Shown here one piece after another: positions 35,550-45,010 of a DNA stretch of 64,000 bases. Within the stretch, counting starts at the first letter, position 1, and every line of letters begins with the position of its first letter. The DNA is taken from the NCBI RefSeq assembly GCF_036924595.1, contig NZ_JAZHRV010000001.1:4712001-4776000 (forward strand). Direction: 5' to 3'. A model generated the notes under the pieces. That model was not told the origin of the DNA and searched no databases. It saw only the letters and a list, made by a program, of their open reading frames with translations. Source of the stretch: Bradyrhizobium algeriense. Lineage in GTDB: Bacteria > Pseudomonadota > Alphaproteobacteria > Rhizobiales > Xanthobacteraceae. A program made the translations under genes and the position numbers.

Positions 35550-37646
35550 TTAGCCGGCGGGCGCAGCCTTCGTCACCCAGACCTTGTTGTCATGGAATGC
35601 CGCGCCACCGATGGGAGCAACAGCCTCAGCTCCGGTCAGCATGTTGATGCCGCGGCCGCCGATATGCGCCTTGTTCGGATGGATGGATTCGGCGATCAGC
35701 ACGCCGCGGCGTACACCGTCAAATACTTTCACGGTCAGCGTGGTTTCGCCCCGCATGTTGCCGAGCGTCACGGCATCGCCATCGGCAATCGAAAGGCTTG
35801 AGGCGTCTTCGGGGTGCATCATCACTGTCGGCGCACCCTCGCGAGCCTGCGATCCCGGCGTCTCGTTGAAACTGGTGTTGAGATAGCTGCGCGACGGCGA
35901 AGTGGCGAGGCGGAACGGATGTTTCTCATCCGCCTCCTCGATGATCGTCCAGTGATCGGGCAACGAGGGCATCTCGGCCCAGGGACCCAAGCCCGGATTG
36001 CCGACGGGCGGGTGCGCCCAGTCGGCCTTGAAGTGGAACTTCTTGTCAGCGTGCGCGAAGCCGTCGAGATAATGCGAGGTGCGAAAATCCGGCTGGATAT
36101 CGCGCCATAGATCCGCTTCCAGCGTTTCGATATCGCCGTGGCCGCTCTTTTTCAGCGTCGCATCGATTAGTTCGCGCGGCGACATCTCAAAACCCGGGTG
36201 CACGGCGTTGAGGCGACGGCCGAGGCCTTGCAGCACCTCATGGTTGGAACGGCACTCGCCGGGCGGATCGATCAGCTTGGCGCCGACCGAAATATGCTGG
36301 TGCCCGCCACCGTAATAGACGTCGTCGTGTTCCATGAACATCGTGGCCGGAAGCACGATGTCGGCCATGGCGGCCGTCTCGGTCATAAACTGCTCATGCA
36401 CCGCGACGAACAAATCCTCGCGCGCGAAGCCCTGACGCACGAGTGCCTGTTCGGGCGCCACCGTCACCGGGTTGGTATTCTGGATCAGCATCGCCTTGAC
36501 CGGCGGTCCACCCTTCAAGGCTTCGGCGTCGCCGGTTAGGATACGCCCGATCAGGGACTGATCGAGCCAGCGGGTCGTGCGGTCGATTGCGTCATGCCCC
36601 TCGATGATGGATTCGTCGAACTTCCAGATCGAAGCATTGTTGAAGAAGGCGCCGCCACCTTCATACTGCCAGGCGCCAGTCACCGCCGGGATGCACAGCG
36701 CTGCATGCATCTGCGCCGCTCCGTTGCGGCTGCGCGTGAAGCCGTAGCCGAGGCGGAAGAACGAACGTTTGGTTTGGCCGACAACGCGCGCGAACGCCTC
36801 GATTTCTTCCACCGGCACGCCCGAGATCGCTGAAGCCCATTCCGGCGTGCGGGTCTTAAGGTGCGCCTCGAGTTCGTCAGGACAATCGGTGTAGCGATCC
36901 ATATAGGCGCGATCCGCGTAACCCTCGCGGAACAACACGTTCATGACGCCGCAAGCGAAGGCGCCATCGGTGCCCGGCCGGAGCAGTATCTTGATATCGG
37001 CCTGCTTCATCGTATCGTTGTTGTAGACATCGATCGCCGCGATCTTCGCGCCGCGCTCCTTGCGGGCGCGCGAGGCGTGGGTCATCACGTTGACCTGGGT
37101 ATTCACCGGGTTGGTGCCCCAGATCACAACGAGATCGGAGACCCCCATCTCGCGCGGGTCGACGCCAGCGATCTTGCCAGTGCCGATAGCAAACCCGATG
37201 CGCGCGATAGTCGCACAGATGGTGCCGTAGAAACGGGAATACTTCTTCACATGCGCGAGGCGATTGATGCCGTCGCGCATGACGAGCCCCATGGTGCCGG
37301 CGTAGTAATAGGGCCAGACAGACTGAGCGCCGAATTCACGCTCGGCCTGATCGAAACGCGCGGCGATTTCGTCCAGCGCTTCATCCCAGGAAATTCGCGC
37401 GAACTGGCCGGAGCCTTTGGGTCCAGTGCGGCGCATCGGGTAGAGCAGCCGGTCGGGATGATGAATGCGCTCGGCGTAGCGCGCGACCTTCGCGCAGACG
37501 ACACCGGCGGTATAGGTCTGCAGCTTGGAGCCCCGAACCCGGCCGATCGAACGGCCTTCGATCACTTCGATGTCGAGCGCACAGGCCGACGGACAATCGT
37601 GCGGACAGGTGGAGTGGCGGATAGCGACCTTGGCATGCTGGTTCAT
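35550..37646 (-). CDS. Molybdopterin oxidoreductase, DMSO reductase family, with N-terminal 4Fe-4S
   Basis: This 698-residue cytoplasmic-looking enzyme (no Tat signal) has the 4Fe-4S motif Cys14/18/22/51 (CPHDCPSAC, GVVCAK). The molybdopterin domains follow, with VIWGTNPVNTQVNVM and MLIQNTNPV, and a C-terminal dinucleotide-binding block ending GAAFHDNKVWVTK. It resembles the 'molybdopterin-dependent oxidoreductase' group with polysulfide- and formate-dehydrogenase-like members. No electron-transfer subunit lies adjacent. Neighbours are an SDR, MmgE/PrpD and ECH. The metal ligand and substrate are uncertain. Confidence 0.92.
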   Translation of the reverse strand: MNQHAKVAIRHSTCPHDCPSACALDIEVIEGRSIGRVRGSKLQTYTAGVVCAKVARYAERIHHPDRLLYPMRRTGPKGSGQFARISWDEALDEIAARFDQAEREFGAQSVWPYYYAGTMGLVMRDGINRLAHVKKYSRFYGTICATIARIGFAIGTGKIAGVDPREMGVSDLVVIWGTNPVNTQVNVMTHASRARKERGAKIAAIDVYNNDTMKQADIKILLRPGTDGAFACGVMNVLFREGYADRAYMDRYTDCPDELEAHLKTRTPEWASAISGVPVEEIEAFARVVGQTKRSFFRLGYGFTRSRNGAAQMHAALCIPAVTGAWQYEGGGAFFNNASIWKFDESIIEGHDAIDRTTRWLDQSLIGRILTGDAEALKGGPPVKAMLIQNTNPVTVAPEQALVRQGFAREDLFVAVHEQFMTETAAMADIVLPATMFMEHDDVYYGGGHQHISVGAKLIDPPGECRSNHEVLQGLGRRLNAVHPGFEMSPRELIDATLKKSGHGDIETLEADLWRDIQPDFRTSHYLDGFAHADKKFHFKADWAHPPVGNPGLGPWAEMPSLPDHWTIIEEADEKHPFRLATSPSRSYLNTSFNETPGSQAREGAPTVMMHPEDASSLSIADGDAVTLGNMRGETTLTVKVFDGVRRGVLIAESIHPNKAHIGGRGINMLTGAEAVAPIGGAAFHDNKVWVTKAAPAG

Positions 37647-37730
37647 GCGTTTCTAGGTAACATCAAACGCCGCGGTCGCCGAGAGGGTTTGTCAGGCAGT
37701 ACACCTGCAAAAACGGCCTTTAGCCATGCA

Positions 37731-38483
37731 TCAGGCGCCCAAATAGGCGCCGCCATTGGTGTGGATGGCCTGCCCGTTTATGTAGCGCGCGCCGGGCCCG
37801 CACAGAAAACGCACGGTTACAGCGACGTCTTCCGGCAGGCCCCGATTGCCGGTGATGGTCTGATGGATCAAATGATGCGCCGGCTCCGGTTTGTCCTTGG
37901 GCCGTGGCGTGCCGATCAACCCGGGAACCACGCAGTTCGCGGTGATACCGTCATCGGCAAGATCGTGGGCCAGCGCCCGGGTCAGGCCAATGATGCCCGC
38001 CTTCGCCGTCACCACATGCGCGCGGTTCTTCGCGCCCGTATGCGCGCTGAGGCCGCCGATATTGACGATGGTCCCCTCACCTGACTTGCGCAGCGCCGGC
38101 AGGCAGGCCTTTACGCAGTGAAACGTTCCATCGAGGGTGACATCGAGGATTTCGCGCCACCCCGCGTAGTCCATCTCGGCGAAGGGTTTTTCGCGCCGCA
38201 GCGCCGCGTTGTTGACAAGGATATCGATACGGCCGAAATGCTTCACGGCGGCATCCGCCATGGCCTGCACTGCCATGGCGTCGGCGACGTCGCCGATATG
38301 AACCAGCGCCTTGCCACCGGCGGCCTCGATCTCGCGCCCAACCGCGTCCGCCTCGGCGCGATTGCTGCGTGCATTGACCACGATGGACGCACCGCCCTCC
38401 GCCAGGGTCAGGGCGATCGCGCGGCCGATGTTGCGGCCCGCGCCGGTGACGACAGCGACCTTGCCGGCGAGTTCCTGCGTCAT
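37731..38483 (-). CDS. SDR family protein with Tyr-to-Val in YxxxK
   Basis: This 250-residue Rossmann protein has the cofactor motif TGAGRNIG (13-20) and NNAA (91-94). The active-site stretch reads RAHVVTAKAG: Lys161 is kept but the Tyr position (157) is Val, with His at 156. The C-terminus ends GQAIHTNGGAYLGA. It starts at ATG 38483, six bases after MmgE/PrpD stops, so the two are co-transcribed. Without the Tyr, normal SDR chemistry is not expected; His156 might substitute. Confidence 0.9.
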   Translation of the reverse strand: MTQELAGKVAVVTGAGRNIGRAIALTLAEGGASIVVNARSNRAEADAVGREIEAAGGKALVHIGDVADAMAVQAMADAAVKHFGRIDILVNNAALRREKPFAEMDYAGWREILDVTLDGTFHCVKACLPALRKSGEGTIVNIGGLSAHTGAKNRAHVVTAKAGIIGLTRALAHDLADDGITANCVVPGLIGTPRPKDKPEPAHHLIHQTITGNRGLPEDVAVTVRFLCGPGARYINGQAIHTNGGAYLGA

Positions 38484-38489
38484 GAGTCG

Positions 38490-39863
38490 CTACCCGCGCA
38501 ATGAGGAAAGATCGATACGGCCATTATATAGCCCCGCCATCAGTTTCAACGCTGCATCGCTTTGTGCAGCGCTCCAGCCGCCGTGCTCGGCGTTGAGCAA
38601 AAACTTGTCGGTCACGTCCTGCCGCGTCAGTGGCTCCTGCGCGCCGCCCAGCAAATATGGTTGCCGCTCTTCCACCACGCTGCCATCCCTGAGGGTGGCG
38701 CGGATGTGGCCGGTGTAACTGTTCGGATAGGGATTGTCCGGGTCGATCCCAAATTTCACCTTGGCGGCAAGCGCCAGCACGCGCTCATCGCGGATCGCGT
38801 TTTCGGTGAATGCACCGAGTCCGACGCCGCCATGCACGAAGCCGGTAGCCAGCAGATAAGGCACGGCGAATTTCGCGGCATAGCCGTTGCGGGGATGTTG
38901 CTTGTCGGCGAGCGGCTCCCATAGCCGGTGCACCGTTCCCTCCGCCACCTCGCAGACGATCCCGGCAACGTCCTCGGGCTTGATGCCGCGCGCGCCGAGC
39001 CGGCGCGCGCAATCGATATAGGGCTGCGCCATGGTCCCGCATGGATAAGGCTTGAACGCCAGCGTATCCGTCACCCAGCGCGTGCCAAAATCGCCGGTCA
39101 GCGCGTCATAATCGCCCTCCGTAGTGTGCGCGAAGCCGTAGAACAGCCCGTGCACGCCCTCGAACACCGTGCGCGGGCCAACGAACCCTGCCCGTGCCAA
39201 CAGCGCCGCGCGGATACCCGACTGCGCCGCCCATCCGGCATGCAGACGTTTGGTCCAGGCACCTTCCGCGAGGTATTCGATAATGCCGCCAGCCATGCTG
39301 CCGGCGACGCCGAGCGCATCGACGATCTGCCTGGCATTGAGGCCGAGCGACGCACCGACACCGGCGGCCGCGCCCATCGCGCCGAAGATTGCCGTCGGAT
39401 GAAAGCCGGCCTTATGGACGGCTTTCGGCACCACGAGGCTCAACCGGCACAGCACTTCGGTGCCGACGGCGATCCCGATCAGCGCCATGCGACCGTCAGG
39501 ATTATGCCGCTCGCAGGCGGCGAGCACCGCCGGCACGATCACGGCGCCGGCATGCACCGGGCCTCCCTCAAAAGTGTCGTCGAAATCCTCGCCATGTGCG
39601 GCCGTGCCGTTGACGAAGGCGGCGCCTGCCGCATTCAGGGTGCGCTTGTGCCCGATCGCCGTGCAGGGACCATCATCGTCGTAACCCGCCAACGCGCTTC
39701 TGACGTAGGCCTCGTTGCGCGCGGTGACACATAGCCCGACTACGTCGATCAGCAGCTCCTCGCATTTGCGCACGGTTGCGGCCGGCAATGCGCCGCCTTG
39801 CAGTGCGACGATCTTTTCGGCCAGCGCTTCGGCGACCGAAGTCTCAGGCAGTCCGGAGGCCAT
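38490..39863 (-). CDS. MmgE/PrpD family protein
   Basis: This 457-residue protein (ATG 39863) is of the MmgE/PrpD class, which includes 2-methylcitrate dehydratase, cis-aconitate decarboxylase and relatives. Family blocks are LLIDVVGLCVTARNE, NGTAAHGEDFDDT, GYDALTGDFGTRW and FKPYPCGTMAQPYID. The reaction is usually dehydration or decarboxylation of a branched carboxylate; the substrate is unknown here. It follows the frameshifted ABC binding-protein gene by five bases and precedes an SDR gene, suggesting a carboxylate catabolic unit. Confidence 0.9.
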   Translation of the reverse strand: MASGLPETSVAEALAEKIVALQGGALPAATVRKCEELLIDVVGLCVTARNEAYVRSALAGYDDDGPCTAIGHKRTLNAAGAAFVNGTAAHGEDFDDTFEGGPVHAGAVIVPAVLAACERHNPDGRMALIGIAVGTEVLCRLSLVVPKAVHKAGFHPTAIFGAMGAAAGVGASLGLNARQIVDALGVAGSMAGGIIEYLAEGAWTKRLHAGWAAQSGIRAALLARAGFVGPRTVFEGVHGLFYGFAHTTEGDYDALTGDFGTRWVTDTLAFKPYPCGTMAQPYIDCARRLGARGIKPEDVAGIVCEVAEGTVHRLWEPLADKQHPRNGYAAKFAVPYLLATGFVHGGVGLGAFTENAIRDERVLALAAKVKFGIDPDNPYPNSYTGHIRATLRDGSVVEERQPYLLGGAQEPLTRQDVTDKFLLNAEHGGWSAAQSDAALKLMAGLYNGRIDLSSLRG

Positions 39864-39868
39864 AGCGG

Positions 39869-40935
39869 TCAAATGCGGAAGATTTTTGTGTAGCGAGCCT
39901 TGATCGACTCGCTCTCCTTCTCCACCGCCGCGGCGTCGTCCTTCATGGTCTTGATGTCCTTGAGCGACTTGCGCCCCGCCTTCTCGACGGTTTGAGAATG
40001 CACCGAGCGGAGGCCGCCGACATCGATGATCAGCTGCTGGGCCTCCCGGCTGAGACTGAACGACTGAAACAGCCTTGCCGCGTTCGGATTGGGCGCATCC
40101 TTGAAGACGCCGTTCGGTCCGATGATCAGCGGCGACCCTTCCGTGGCATATACTGGCTCGACCGGACGGCCGGCCTCCTTCATCTGGAAGATGTTGTATT
40201 CGTTGCCGTCCGCCATCACCGCGCGCTCGCCGAGATCGAGCTTCTTCGGCGGATCGGCCGACGACTGCACCTGCATGATGTTCTGCTTGGCAAGCTGTTC
40301 GAAGAAGCTCCAGCCGAGATCGCGTTGCATCTGGTAGGTCGCGGTCATGATGGTGCCGCTATAGCCGGGATGTGCCTTGACGATCTTGCCCTTCCATTTG
40401 GGGTCGAGCAGATCGGCAAAACTCTTCGGCGCGTCCTCCGCTTTCACCAGATTGGTGTTGTAGGCAATGATGCTGAGCCAGACGCGGAAGCTGGCAAACT
40501 GGCCGTCCGGGTCCTTGTGCTCGGCCGGATAATATTTTGCGACCTCCTCCGGCACGTAAGGCGCCAAAATGCCGTCGCGTTTCCAGACAATGAAATGCGC
40601 GGCATCGGACGAGTTCACGATATCGACGGCATGGATGTTGCTGGAATATTCCTGGCCGATGCGCTGGAACACGCGTCCGCGCCGGTGCGCTCGACGCGGA
40701 CGGCGATGCCCGGGTATTTCGCCTCGAACGCCTTGGCCAGCTTCTCCGCGACCGGCAAATCGGTCGAGGTGTAATATATGACCTTGCCTTCTTTCTTCGC
40801 CGCGTCGATCAGCGCCGGGGTCACCGCTTCCGGCGGCGGCGCAGCGGCCATCACGCGCGTGGAGAATGCTGCGCCCGCGAGAGCAGCACCGGCGCCAGCC
40901 AGCATATGGCGGCGTGAAATCCCTGGGTGTTTCAT
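39869..40935 (-). pseudogene. Frameshifted ABC substrate-binding protein (iron-type)
   Basis: The gene starts at ATG 40935 with a Tat-like signal (SRRHMLAGAG), then TPALIDAAKKEGKVIYYTST, the opening of ferric-type solute-binding proteins. That frame turns wrong after about residue 93 (RTGADACSS). The expected continuation (VFQRIGQEYSSNIHAVDIVN) runs to 39869 in another frame. Adding one base near 40675/40676 joins them, so one base is missing there. It is either a genuine recent inactivation or a sequencing error. No permease or ATPase gene for it is in the window. Confidence 0.85.
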
Positions 40936-41011
40936 GTTTTCGAATCCCCGCGCTGTCGGCGAAGTTAGATACCCCTGATCCCCCGCATTATTCCTATGGA
41001 TGGCCCGCTGT

Positions 41012-41037
41012 CCATCGCCGGCAGCGTCTGGCGATGG
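41012..41037. terminator. Perfect hairpin between cyt c and binding-protein genes
   Basis: CCATCGCC (41012-41019) pairs perfectly with GGCGATGG (41030-41037) across a 10-base loop. It lies 17 bases past the cytochrome stop on the minus strand. There is no T-run, so classical intrinsic termination is doubtful; it may stabilise the transcript end. Confidence 0.35.
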
Positions 41038-41053
41038 CCGCTAAGCCTAAATG

Positions 41054-41671
41054 CTACTGCGCGGGACAGCCCGCGCCGGTCTTCACCCAGGCTTCGACCA
41101 GGGCACCGGCCTGCTTTTGCGTCCCCGGCGCGGGGCTGCGGCCTCCGCCGGGGACCCAGGCCCAACCAACCAGCGTGTCTTCGCCGATATGATGGATGAG
41201 TTCCTCGACCTTGCGTCCGCCGTTGCGTGCGGGGTCCTTGAGCTGCGCGCAGATTTCGGCAACCGTCTTGCCCTCCCACGCCATTTCGCGCGGCGCGAGA
41301 TGCCATTCCGGATGGCCCGGCATGCGGCCGGGTTCGAAGTTCGCATGCTTGTGACAACTTGAGCAGCGCATCGCCGGAAGGCCATGACCGTCCGCGCCGC
41401 GCGTGACCGGCGGTTGGTGCAGCCGGCCCTCGTCGCCTTGCCGCGGCCGATCGGTTGCGGGATGGCAATTCGTGCAGCGCGGATGGGTCAGCACCTTGCC
41501 CAGTTCGGTAAACATGGCCGCCGATCGCGCATCCGTATCCGATATCAACGCGAAGCTTTCCGGGCTTGCAAGCGATTGCGGTGCGGTTTGGGAAATGGCG
41601 TAACCGGTAAACATGCTCGCCGCGACCGCAAGCACGGCGACCGCAAGCTGAAACCGCAATTCCGATTTCAT
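41054..41671 (-). CDS. Diheme c-type cytochrome, partner of the molybdenum hydroxylase
   Basis: This 205-residue periplasmic protein has a signal peptide (ending near GYAIS, about residue 26). Two heme-binding CxxCH motifs are CTNCH (66-70) and CSSCH (103-107). Proteins like this are annotated as an isoquinoline-1-oxidoreductase subunit and carry electrons from the exported molybdenum enzyme. It follows the iron-sulfur subunit gene by 22 bases and is the last gene of the unit. A distal Met or His ligand is not obvious. Confidence 0.88.
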   Translation of the reverse strand: MKSELRFQLAVAVLAVAASMFTGYAISQTAPQSLASPESFALISDTDARSAAMFTELGKVLTHPRCTNCHPATDRPRQGDEGRLHQPPVTRGADGHGLPAMRCSSCHKHANFEPGRMPGHPEWHLAPREMAWEGKTVAEICAQLKDPARNGGRKVEELIHHIGEDTLVGWAWVPGGGRSPAPGTQKQAGALVEAWVKTGAGCPAQ

Positions 41672-41693
41672 ATCGATTGCCCCTGGCGTTCGC

Positions 41694-42218
41694 TTACTGG
41701 TTGGCCACGAGATAGCGCCTGGAATCTGCGAGGATCACATCCCGCACGGCTTCGTGGTATTTGATGTAGCCGGTGCAGCGGCAGATATGGCCATCGAGCG
41801 CTTCGGCAATCGTGTTTTCGAGATCAGCGCGCTTCACGGGCGCCTTGGCCAGACGCTCCAGCAGAACCTGGCCCTCATTGAGGAAGCCCGCGGTGCAATA
41901 GCCGCACTGGAAGGCGAAGTGCCGGATGAAGGCCTTTTGCAGCGCCGTTAGTTCGTCGCCCTTCGCATGTCCTTCGACGGTGCGGATGGTCTTGCCGTCA
42001 AAACTTGCCGCCGAGGCGACACAGGTCGGGCTGGTGTAGCTCGTGCCATCGGGATCGTCGACGATCACGGCGCAACTCAGGCACTGCGCGGCACCACAGC
42101 CGAACTTGGTGCCAGTCATGCCGAGATACTCGCGCAAAAAATCGTTCATCGAAAGTTCGTCGCGCACCTCCACCGGTCCGTGCGCCCGGCCGTTGATCGT
42201 GAGGCTCAATTTAGTCAC
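41694..42218 (-). CDS. Molybdenum hydroxylase 2Fe-2S subunit, IorA-like
   Basis: This 174-residue iron-sulfur subunit has the two 2Fe-2S sites of xanthine oxidase-family small subunits: the plant type (Cys41, 46, 49, 66) and the second site (Cys105, 108, 146, 148, in CGYC and CRC). It starts at GTG 42218, overlapping the stop of the large subunit by four bases. It lacks a signal and is presumably exported with the Tat-tagged large subunit. No FAD subunit is present, consistent with cytochrome as acceptor. Confidence 0.93.
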   Translation of the reverse strand: MTKLSLTINGRAHGPVEVRDELSMNDFLREYLGMTGTKFGCGAAQCLSCAVIVDDPDGTSYTSPTCVASAASFDGKTIRTVEGHAKGDELTALQKAFIRHFAFQCGYCTAGFLNEGQVLLERLAKAPVKRADLENTIAEALDGHICRCTGYIKYHEAVRDVILADSRRYLVANQ

Positions 42219-44989
42219 GCCAAAACTCCCTTGAGTAGGTTTGCCGTCACCGGCAGGGACTGAAACCGGCGGCCGGTCGCGTCGAAAATCGCATTCAGGA
42301 TGGCGGGCACCACCGGAACCATGACGACTTCCGCCATGCCCTTCGGCGGCTCATCCGGGGTCAGTGGCGGCAGCATTTCGATTTCGAGGTCATGCAGCGG
42401 CAGGTCCGATCCGCGCGCGACGAGGTATTGCCCGAGATTCCACCGGCCGTTGCCGGGGCCGCCTTCAAAGCGCGGCAGCGTCTCCAGCAGGGCATAGCCG
42501 ACACCCATCGCGAAGCCGCCTTGCGCCTGCCCCATCACCACCTCAGGCACGAGCGCCTGGCCGCATTCGAATACGCTATAGGCCTTGGCGATGCGCAGCG
42601 CGCCGGTCGCGCGCTCGATCTCGATACGAACCAGCGTGCCGCACATCGAGGTATAGCTGGTGCCGATCCGGTTGTTGTCGGTCGGTGGGAATTTGACGCT
42701 GACGCGGTTGATGCGCTCGAACTTGCCGTTGCCTCTGCGCAAGGCCAGCGCGTCGATATCGGCGCGATATTGTTCGCCAAAAAGGAGAAAACGCGCGCGC
42801 GACCATGCCCAGCGGGAAAAGCTGTGGGCCACGGCGCCGGTCACGAGGTTGCGCGCATGCGCTCTTGCGGCGAGGGTCGGCAGCGGCAATGGCGCAAGAC
42901 CGGGCACGACGAGATGCCCGTCCTTCCATTGCGCCTTCGCCCAATCCTTTGCGCGCGGATCATTCGGCGCGATGCGCCATAGTTCCAGCGCCGCCGGCCA
43001 CAGGCCGAAACGGAAGATGACGCGCGCGGCTTCGGCGACCGAGTGGGTACCGACATGCGCGCCGATCGAGGCACTGGTCGCCGAGCTGATGGCGGGCACC
43101 CAGCGCGGATTTTTCTCCGCAGCGTCCTGTGTCTTCTGGTCCATCGTGTAGGGATCACCCGATGTGACCAATCCGAGGGCGTCATAGGTGTCGACACGCG
43201 CCACCGAGACTTCGTCAGCGACCACACCGAGATGGATCGCGACCCGGTTGGCAAGCGCGGTGCCGATGCCGTTGCCCATCTCGGTATGATCGCCATAGAT
43301 CGTGATCTTGCCGTCGGGAGACAGCTCGACACGCCCCAGCGAACAATCGGCGCCGGTGCCATAGTCCTTGGTCACACACGCAACACCGGTACCGACGAGC
43401 ATGCCCTGCGCCGCGGCGGATTTCTGCTGCGCGCGCTGCTGCCAGATCGGATGCTTCTCGAGCTTATCCAGGATTTCAATGGTGCGGACCGAAACGCCGT
43501 AGGGATTGCCGGTCATGGTCCGTCCCTTGGGCGCGAGCGCATTGCGCCGCCGGAACTCGATCGGATCAAGCGGCAAGGCAGCCGCCACTTCGTCGATCAG
43601 CGCCTCCAGCGCCGTCATCGTCTGCAGCGTGCCGTAACCGCGCATCGATCCCGCAGTCACGCCGCGTGAATGAACGGCGACCGTAGTCACGTCGACCTTC
43701 GGCACATCATAGATGCCGATCGCGGCGGTCGCGCCGCAGGTTGCGACATTGACCGAGAAATTGGCCAGGCCGCCGCCATCGAGAACGTGGTCCGCAGCGA
43801 AAGCCTGAATTTTTCCGCTTCCCCGGTCAACGCCGATCCGCGACCGCATCTTGAAGGCGTGGCGCTTGATGCCGCCCTGAAACTGCTGATACCGGTCATG
43901 CGCCAGCCGCACGGGATGACCGGGGAAGAACATCGCCGCCAGCGCCACATACAGCACAAACGGCGTGTGATCGCGGCCGCCGAAGCCGCCGCCCATATAG
44001 GTGAACTGGGTATTGATCCGCGCCGGCTTGAAGGGAGCGCGGGCCTCGCCAAGCATATGCGCGATCGACTCCGCCGCCTCATAGGGCGACTGCACGCCAA
44101 GCACGAGCTCAAGGCTTGCGCCGTTCCTGCTGTACCACGCGAGGCCAGTCTCCGGTTCGAGAAACATCGGATCGACCGATTGCGTCTCGAATTCGCGATC
44201 GAGCACCAAAAGATTCGGATTTTCAGCCGCGAGTTCAGCGCGGATCCGTTCGCCATGGATCGCGGCCTTGGCGTAGGAAGCCTCGGTGTCCTTCGCGGCC
44301 GGTGACCATATCGGAAGCGGCACGTTCTGGGAGCGTCCCGGGCTGACCCAGCCGGCCATGATCGGCGAATAGACGTCGGGCGCTTCCGGTGTCGGGCCCG
44401 CCACGCGCGTGAACCGATAGGCGCCATAGGCCGGCATAGCGACGGGGCCGGTCTCCTCGCCGAGCCTCACGAACTTTCCATCGCGCAATGCGAGGCGCGC
44501 CTGATCGAAGGCGTCGAACGTCTCGAATATCAACAGCCCGACGGGCTGCTCCAGATAGAGCGGTGTCTTGCCCAGCGGACAGAACAGGTCGCCGGTATAA
44601 AATTCGGGAACGCGGGCGCCGATCTTGTCGAGATCGGCTGATGTCACCACGACCGACGGTTTCATCGCGCCGCCAAGCCGCGCGAGATCCATTCCGAGAT
44701 AGACGTGTGTCGCATCCGGCGCGCGGATCAGCATCGCGTGCGAGGTATTGGCCGGCCAGCCCGGAAGATCGGCGGCGCGGAAGTCGGATGCGTAGAGCTT
44801 CGCGCCGGTTACCTTGGCCGTGCCATCGACCCGCCCCGCGCCATCGGCGGCCGGGTTCCAGTTCGCGCGCCCCGGAAGCGACGCGCGCGGGGGCAAGGAG
44901 GCCGCGTCCGCTGATCCCAAACGCGACAGGCTGAGCGCGATGCCGCCCGCCGATGCCCAATTCAAAAACTCGCGTCGCGAAGGCTGCAT
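42215..44989 (-). CDS. Exported molybdenum hydroxylase large subunit, IorB-like
   Basis: This 924-residue protein has a twin-arginine signal (SRREFLNWASAGGIALSL). The repeated aldehyde-oxidase-type domains contain FTYMGGGFGGRDHTPF and the C-terminal MAEVVMVPVVPAILNAIF, where the Glu aligns with the catalytic Glu of the family. Unlike cytosolic xanthine dehydrogenases there is no FAD subunit. The small subunit and cytochrome genes follow. Aldehydes or N-heterocycles such as isoquinoline are typical substrates; the specific one is unknown. An unrecognised secreted protein is encoded just upstream. Confidence 0.93.
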   Translation of the reverse strand: MQPSRREFLNWASAGGIALSLSRLGSADAASLPPRASLPGRANWNPAADGAGRVDGTAKVTGAKLYASDFRAADLPGWPANTSHAMLIRAPDATHVYLGMDLARLGGAMKPSVVVTSADLDKIGARVPEFYTGDLFCPLGKTPLYLEQPVGLLIFETFDAFDQARLALRDGKFVRLGEETGPVAMPAYGAYRFTRVAGPTPEAPDVYSPIMAGWVSPGRSQNVPLPIWSPAAKDTEASYAKAAIHGERIRAELAAENPNLLVLDREFETQSVDPMFLEPETGLAWYSRNGASLELVLGVQSPYEAAESIAHMLGEARAPFKPARINTQFTYMGGGFGGRDHTPFVLYVALAAMFFPGHPVRLAHDRYQQFQGGIKRHAFKMRSRIGVDRGSGKIQAFAADHVLDGGGLANFSVNVATCGATAAIGIYDVPKVDVTTVAVHSRGVTAGSMRGYGTLQTMTALEALIDEVAAALPLDPIEFRRRNALAPKGRTMTGNPYGVSVRTIEILDKLEKHPIWQQRAQQKSAAAQGMLVGTGVACVTKDYGTGADCSLGRVELSPDGKITIYGDHTEMGNGIGTALANRVAIHLGVVADEVSVARVDTYDALGLVTSGDPYTMDQKTQDAAEKNPRWVPAISSATSASIGAHVGTHSVAEAARVIFRFGLWPAALELWRIAPNDPRAKDWAKAQWKDGHLVVPGLAPLPLPTLAARAHARNLVTGAVAHSFSRWAWSRARFLLFGEQYRADIDALALRRGNGKFERINRVSVKFPPTDNNRIGTSYTSMCGTLVRIEIERATGALRIAKAYSVFECGQALVPEVVMGQAQGGFAMGVGYALLETLPRFEGGPGNGRWNLGQYLVARGSDLPLHDLEIEMLPPLTPDEPPKGMAEVVMVPVVPAILNAIFDATGRRFQSLPVTANLLKGVLA

Positions 44990-45010
44990 GCTCTCAACCT
45001 TTTGCCCGAA

